Source: Aureispira sp. CCB-E (GTDB lineage Bacteria; Bacteroidota; Bacteroidia; Chitinophagales; Saprospiraceae). From it: DNA of 64,000 nucleotides. A program made the position numbers and the translations under genes. Below are positions 61,848 to 64,000 of the stretch, piece by piece. Position 1 is the first letter of the stretch. The number at the start of each line of letters is the position of its first letter. The DNA is taken from assembly GCF_031326345.1 (NCBI RefSeq), contig NZ_CP133671.1, positions 4,030,001-4,094,000 on the forward strand. Direction: 5' to 3'. The notes under the pieces are model-generated. The model saw nothing but the letters and a program-made list of their open reading frames with translations, ran no database searches and was not told the origin of the DNA.

Positions 61848-62186
61848 AAATTAAATAACAGGGGTATTTTGGACTTTCTTACTCGATGAGTGGGAAAGTC
61901 TTTTTTTTGTATATAAATGTTTGATATGCTCAAATATTGCCTAAATAATGCCCTCTTTTCGCTCTTTTTTTGCTTTATGTTTGCAACATATAATTAAAAA
62001 ATATACTTTAGTAGAGCTAAACAAATAGATATGGGGATATTAAAACCTACCAAAACAAAAATATAATCTCGCTTGAAAAAGGGATTCTATAAATGATTTT
62101 GCAAAGTACAATTAGTTCTATTTGGTAGGAATATTTGTTTAGCAGCTTTGCAGAGCTTTATAGAATCCCTTTTTCTGTTTTTACTA
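61848..62186. repeat. Interleaved inverted repeats in a 339-bp non-coding region
   Basis: AAAAAGGGATTCTATAAA (62076-62093) is the exact complement of 62157-62174. Inside it TGCAAAG (62100-62106) pairs with CTTTGCA (62146-62152). CCTACCAAA (62046-62054) pairs with TTTGGTAGG (62121-62129), crossing the first stem, so the pairings compete or form a pseudoknot. A small hairpin with GGACTTTC and GAAAGTC near 61871-61901 follows the 91-residue gene and is a likely terminator. No gene or exact dif copy was found here. Confidence 0.65.
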
Positions 62187-62552
62187 ATGAAAATCCAAAT
62201 GACTTATACATATTCCTATACAAAACTTATACTTTTTACATTATTACTCATGTTGGGTAGTTCTGTTGGTTTTTCTTTTTCAATTGAGTATGCCAAACCT
62301 TCTGTAATAGTTAAGGAAAAGGCTAGAAAAAAAATAAAACAGCACAAAAAAGCAAAGCATTTAAAAAAGATTAAAAAGAAGTTAGAGGATAGTAAAACTT
62401 TATATTCTGTTTCTTCTATCATTCTTTCTATTGGAGCAGCCACGGTTTTTATTATTGCTGCTGTTTTTGCTTTGCCGTGGTATATATGGTTGATTGGTAT
62501 TGCTTTGTTGCTTTTAGCGTTGACTTTTTTGTTGTTGGCGTTGAAAAAATAA
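62187..62552 (+). CDS. Small membrane protein with two segments and a basic helix
   Basis: From the ATG at 62187 (121 residues; the open frame extends upstream into the inverted repeat but MKIQMTYTYSY is the natural start). The first hydrophobic stretch (LILFTLLLMLGSSVGFSFS) looks like a signal peptide or membrane anchor, followed by a lysine-rich helix (KARKKIKQHKKAKHLKKIKK) and two close C-terminal membrane segments. Similar short proteins occur in many Bacteroidota chromosomes. Function unknown. Confidence 0.65.
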   Translation: MKIQMTYTYSYTKLILFTLLLMLGSSVGFSFSIEYAKPSVIVKEKARKKIKQHKKAKHLKKIKKKLEDSKTLYSVSSIILSIGAATVFIIAAVFALPWYIWLIGIALLLLALTFLLLALKK

Positions 62553-62582
62553 TAAGTGTTTTTTTTATAAATTCAAAGATAG

Positions 62583-63437
62583 ATGAAATTTTCAGAAAGA
62601 GAAGGTTTTGAAAGTAAGAGGGTAAAAGACTCTTTCCAATTAGAATCCATGGATGATATTTTAAGAAATAAAATATGGAATGCAGCATATAGGTATTATT
62701 TCATGCCTCTTTTAAATGGTCAAAGTAATGAAAGAGATAAGTCTTTTTATCTGTTTTGGGTAGAATTTCTAGGTTATTTAGAAGACGAAGTTCCATGGGT
62801 ATATTATGATGATTTAAAGTGTGTTGATGTTGACACAATCTATAATGAAATAAAAGATTGGTACTTCAAAGCAGAGTGGTATAAAAGATATGATTTACTA
62901 GAATATATAGTTGAGCTTACAGGTCGATACGAACCTGGGTGGATGTTCGATATGAACTGCAATATAGTATTGAGAGATGAGAAGGTTGGTTATAGGTTTG
63001 TTAATAAGAAGATAACACCAATTACTTCCGATGTAGAAATAGAAGAAGTGGAGACAGCTATTCAAAATTCACTCAATTGGACATCTGTTACAACACACCT
63101 AGAGACTAGTATTAAATACTTATCTATCAAAAATCCTGATTATAGAAATTCTTTAAAAGAATCTATATCAGCAGTTGAAGCAATGTGTGAAATAATTTTA
63201 GGTAAAAAAAGCGGGGGACTTGGTGCCGCTTTGGCAGAAATTGCAAAAACTTATGATTTAGACCCTGCCCTAAAAAAAGGCTTTTCTGCATTATACGGTC
63301 ATGCAAGCAATAAAGGAGGAGCAAGGCACAGCTTATCAGAAGATGATACTCCTATAACAATGGAATATGCTCGTTATATGCTAATTTCTTGTTCAGCGTT
63401 TGTTAATTATTTAAAAACAAAAAACGAAAAGATATAA
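62583..63437 (+). CDS. AbiJ/HEPN-like putative abortive-infection protein
   Basis: A 284-residue protein. The C-terminal half has the AbiJ-type pattern YRNSLKESISAVEAMCEIIL, LGAALAEIAKTY, ALKKGFSALYGHASNKGGAR, HSLSEDD and YARYMLISCSAFVNYL. The N-terminal half (MKFSEREGFESKRVKDSFQL) matches the common N-terminal module of these proteins. Such proteins are linked to phage defence, acting probably as HEPN-fold RNases, but most are untested. It lies next to the virus-like element and could be defence cargo or a host gene at the same hotspot. Confidence 0.68.
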   Translation: MKFSEREGFESKRVKDSFQLESMDDILRNKIWNAAYRYYFMPLLNGQSNERDKSFYLFWVEFLGYLEDEVPWVYYDDLKCVDVDTIYNEIKDWYFKAEWYKRYDLLEYIVELTGRYEPGWMFDMNCNIVLRDEKVGYRFVNKKITPITSDVEIEEVETAIQNSLNWTSVTTHLETSIKYLSIKNPDYRNSLKESISAVEAMCEIILGKKSGGLGAALAEIAKTYDLDPALKKGFSALYGHASNKGGARHSLSEDDTPITMEYARYMLISCSAFVNYLKTKNEKI

Positions 63438-63513
63438 CTCTTTCTAATTACAATTAATAAAGTATTTGATACATCAAAAATCATAATAACAGTTATTAGG
63501 TAAAAAATAAAAG

Positions 63514-63936
63514 ATGAATAAAAAAATAAAAAAAACATGGAGTCAATTAACCATTCATTCAACAGGAAATGGCAGGTTTAGAAAAGTTGAAGTCAGAAAA
63601 TCAGTTTGGCTTGTTGCAGATTTTGAGTTAAATAAAATTTACATAGCAAGTGGTGGATTTTCTAAGGACTTTAATTCTTATATGGAATTTCCTAATAGCA
63701 AAGATTTCACAGAAAATAGATTCAAATATATATATAACTGTATAACAGGAAATGATTTTGATGGATATGATAGATCCCCTAAGAGACCTGATGATTTGAA
63801 AGAACGATTACCTGATATCTGTTACGCCCTTTCTGGTCAAAAAATAAGTACAAATGATATTGAAGATGAGTTTAATTCTTTAAAAATGTATAACATATAC
63901 CAAGCTTTAGTTCAATCAAAGCAATGTAAAGAATAA
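63514..63936 (+). CDS. Hypothetical protein, 140 residues
   Basis: A soluble protein with a basic N-terminus (MNKKIKKTWSQLTIHSTGNG) and a mixed alpha/beta body (VWLVADFELNKIYIASGGFS). No known motif. It lies 76 bp after the AbiJ-like gene on the same strand, so it may be its partner. Confidence 0.55.
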   Translation: MNKKIKKTWSQLTIHSTGNGRFRKVEVRKSVWLVADFELNKIYIASGGFSKDFNSYMEFPNSKDFTENRFKYIYNCITGNDFDGYDRSPKRPDDLKERLPDICYALSGQKISTNDIEDEFNSLKMYNIYQALVQSKQCKE

Positions 63937-64000
63937 GTAGAAGTATGACCCAAGAATATGATAGAAAATAAAATGAAAAAAAATATCAAAAATCATAATA

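Noticed and set aside
61975-62005. A possible second dif-like site (TTTATGTTTGCAACATATAATT) at the right side of the element
   Set aside because: The match to the 49108 site is poor; the 6-bp centre and the XerC arm do not agree, so it is not reported as the right attachment site.
63973-64000. ATG with a short lysine-rich start at the window's end
   Set aside because: Only nine codons are visible, which is too little to call a gene.
1-64000. tRNA and rRNA genes
   Set aside because: I saw no cloverleaf or rRNA-like sequence when reading; a covariance-model search would be decisive.

Overview
The window looks like chromosomal DNA of a low-GC marine Bacteroidota, most probably a member of the Saprospiraceae close to Aureispira (inference). 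The evidence is a PUFA synthase cluster, proteins with type IX secretion (T9SS) and gliding-type C-terminal sorting domains, an OmpA/PD40/TPR protein, and TAnnTTTG -7 promoter boxes (TACCTTTG occurs before gyrA and before a T9SS cargo gene).

1-16.8 kb: a minus-strand operon, read right to left, for a polyketide-type polyunsaturated fatty acid (PUFA) synthase. The order is TetR regulator, PfaA-like KS-AT-4xACP, KR-DH protein, PfaC-like KS-CLF-AT-DH-DH, an HxxxDG condensation-type acyltransferase, and a PfaD-like enoyl reductase cut by the window edge. The PfaA-like and KR-DH proteins, normally one polypeptide, are split at a run of ten A. The downstream frame is open through that run, so a -1 slip would rebuild the classical fusion. 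The Sfp-type phosphopantetheinyl transferase needed to activate the ACPs lies about 7 kb further on (23.3 kb), after two leucine-rich-repeat genes and a helical protein gene.

24-49 kb: ordinary host genes. They include a TonB-C-like gene broken at a G9 tract, an MFS transporter, an OmpA-family protein, an HTTM-like membrane pair, a P-loop kinase with a YjbR protein, a T9SS cargo made of 63-bp LRR units and flanked by an exact 33-bp direct repeat, a double-NBD peptide ABC ATPase, a Bax inhibitor-1 homologue, an S4 protein, a large CHU_C protein, a YwqK-like protein, a VWA protein, a ChaN-like protein, gyrA and a TPR protein. Several strong hairpin terminators separate them.

49.1-61.5 kb: an integrated virus-like element that starts at a dif-like XerC/XerD site (49108-49135). 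It encodes an HUH rolling-circle Rep followed by a hairpin, a four-helix membrane protein, a structured control region with a good promoter, and then a co-directional block of small proteins. These include a large transglutaminase-like protein, a protein of two homologous halves that I read as a double jelly-roll major capsid protein, several single-span membrane proteins and a P5-like lytic protein. No integrase and no packaging ATPase motif were seen. This fits a FLiP-like (Finnlakeviridae-type) membrane-containing ssDNA phage integrated by host Xer recombinases. It is the best candidate for an undescribed system here.

61.5-64 kb: a structured non-coding region with interleaved inverted repeats, a small membrane protein, an AbiJ/HEPN-like putative abortive-infection protein and an unknown protein.
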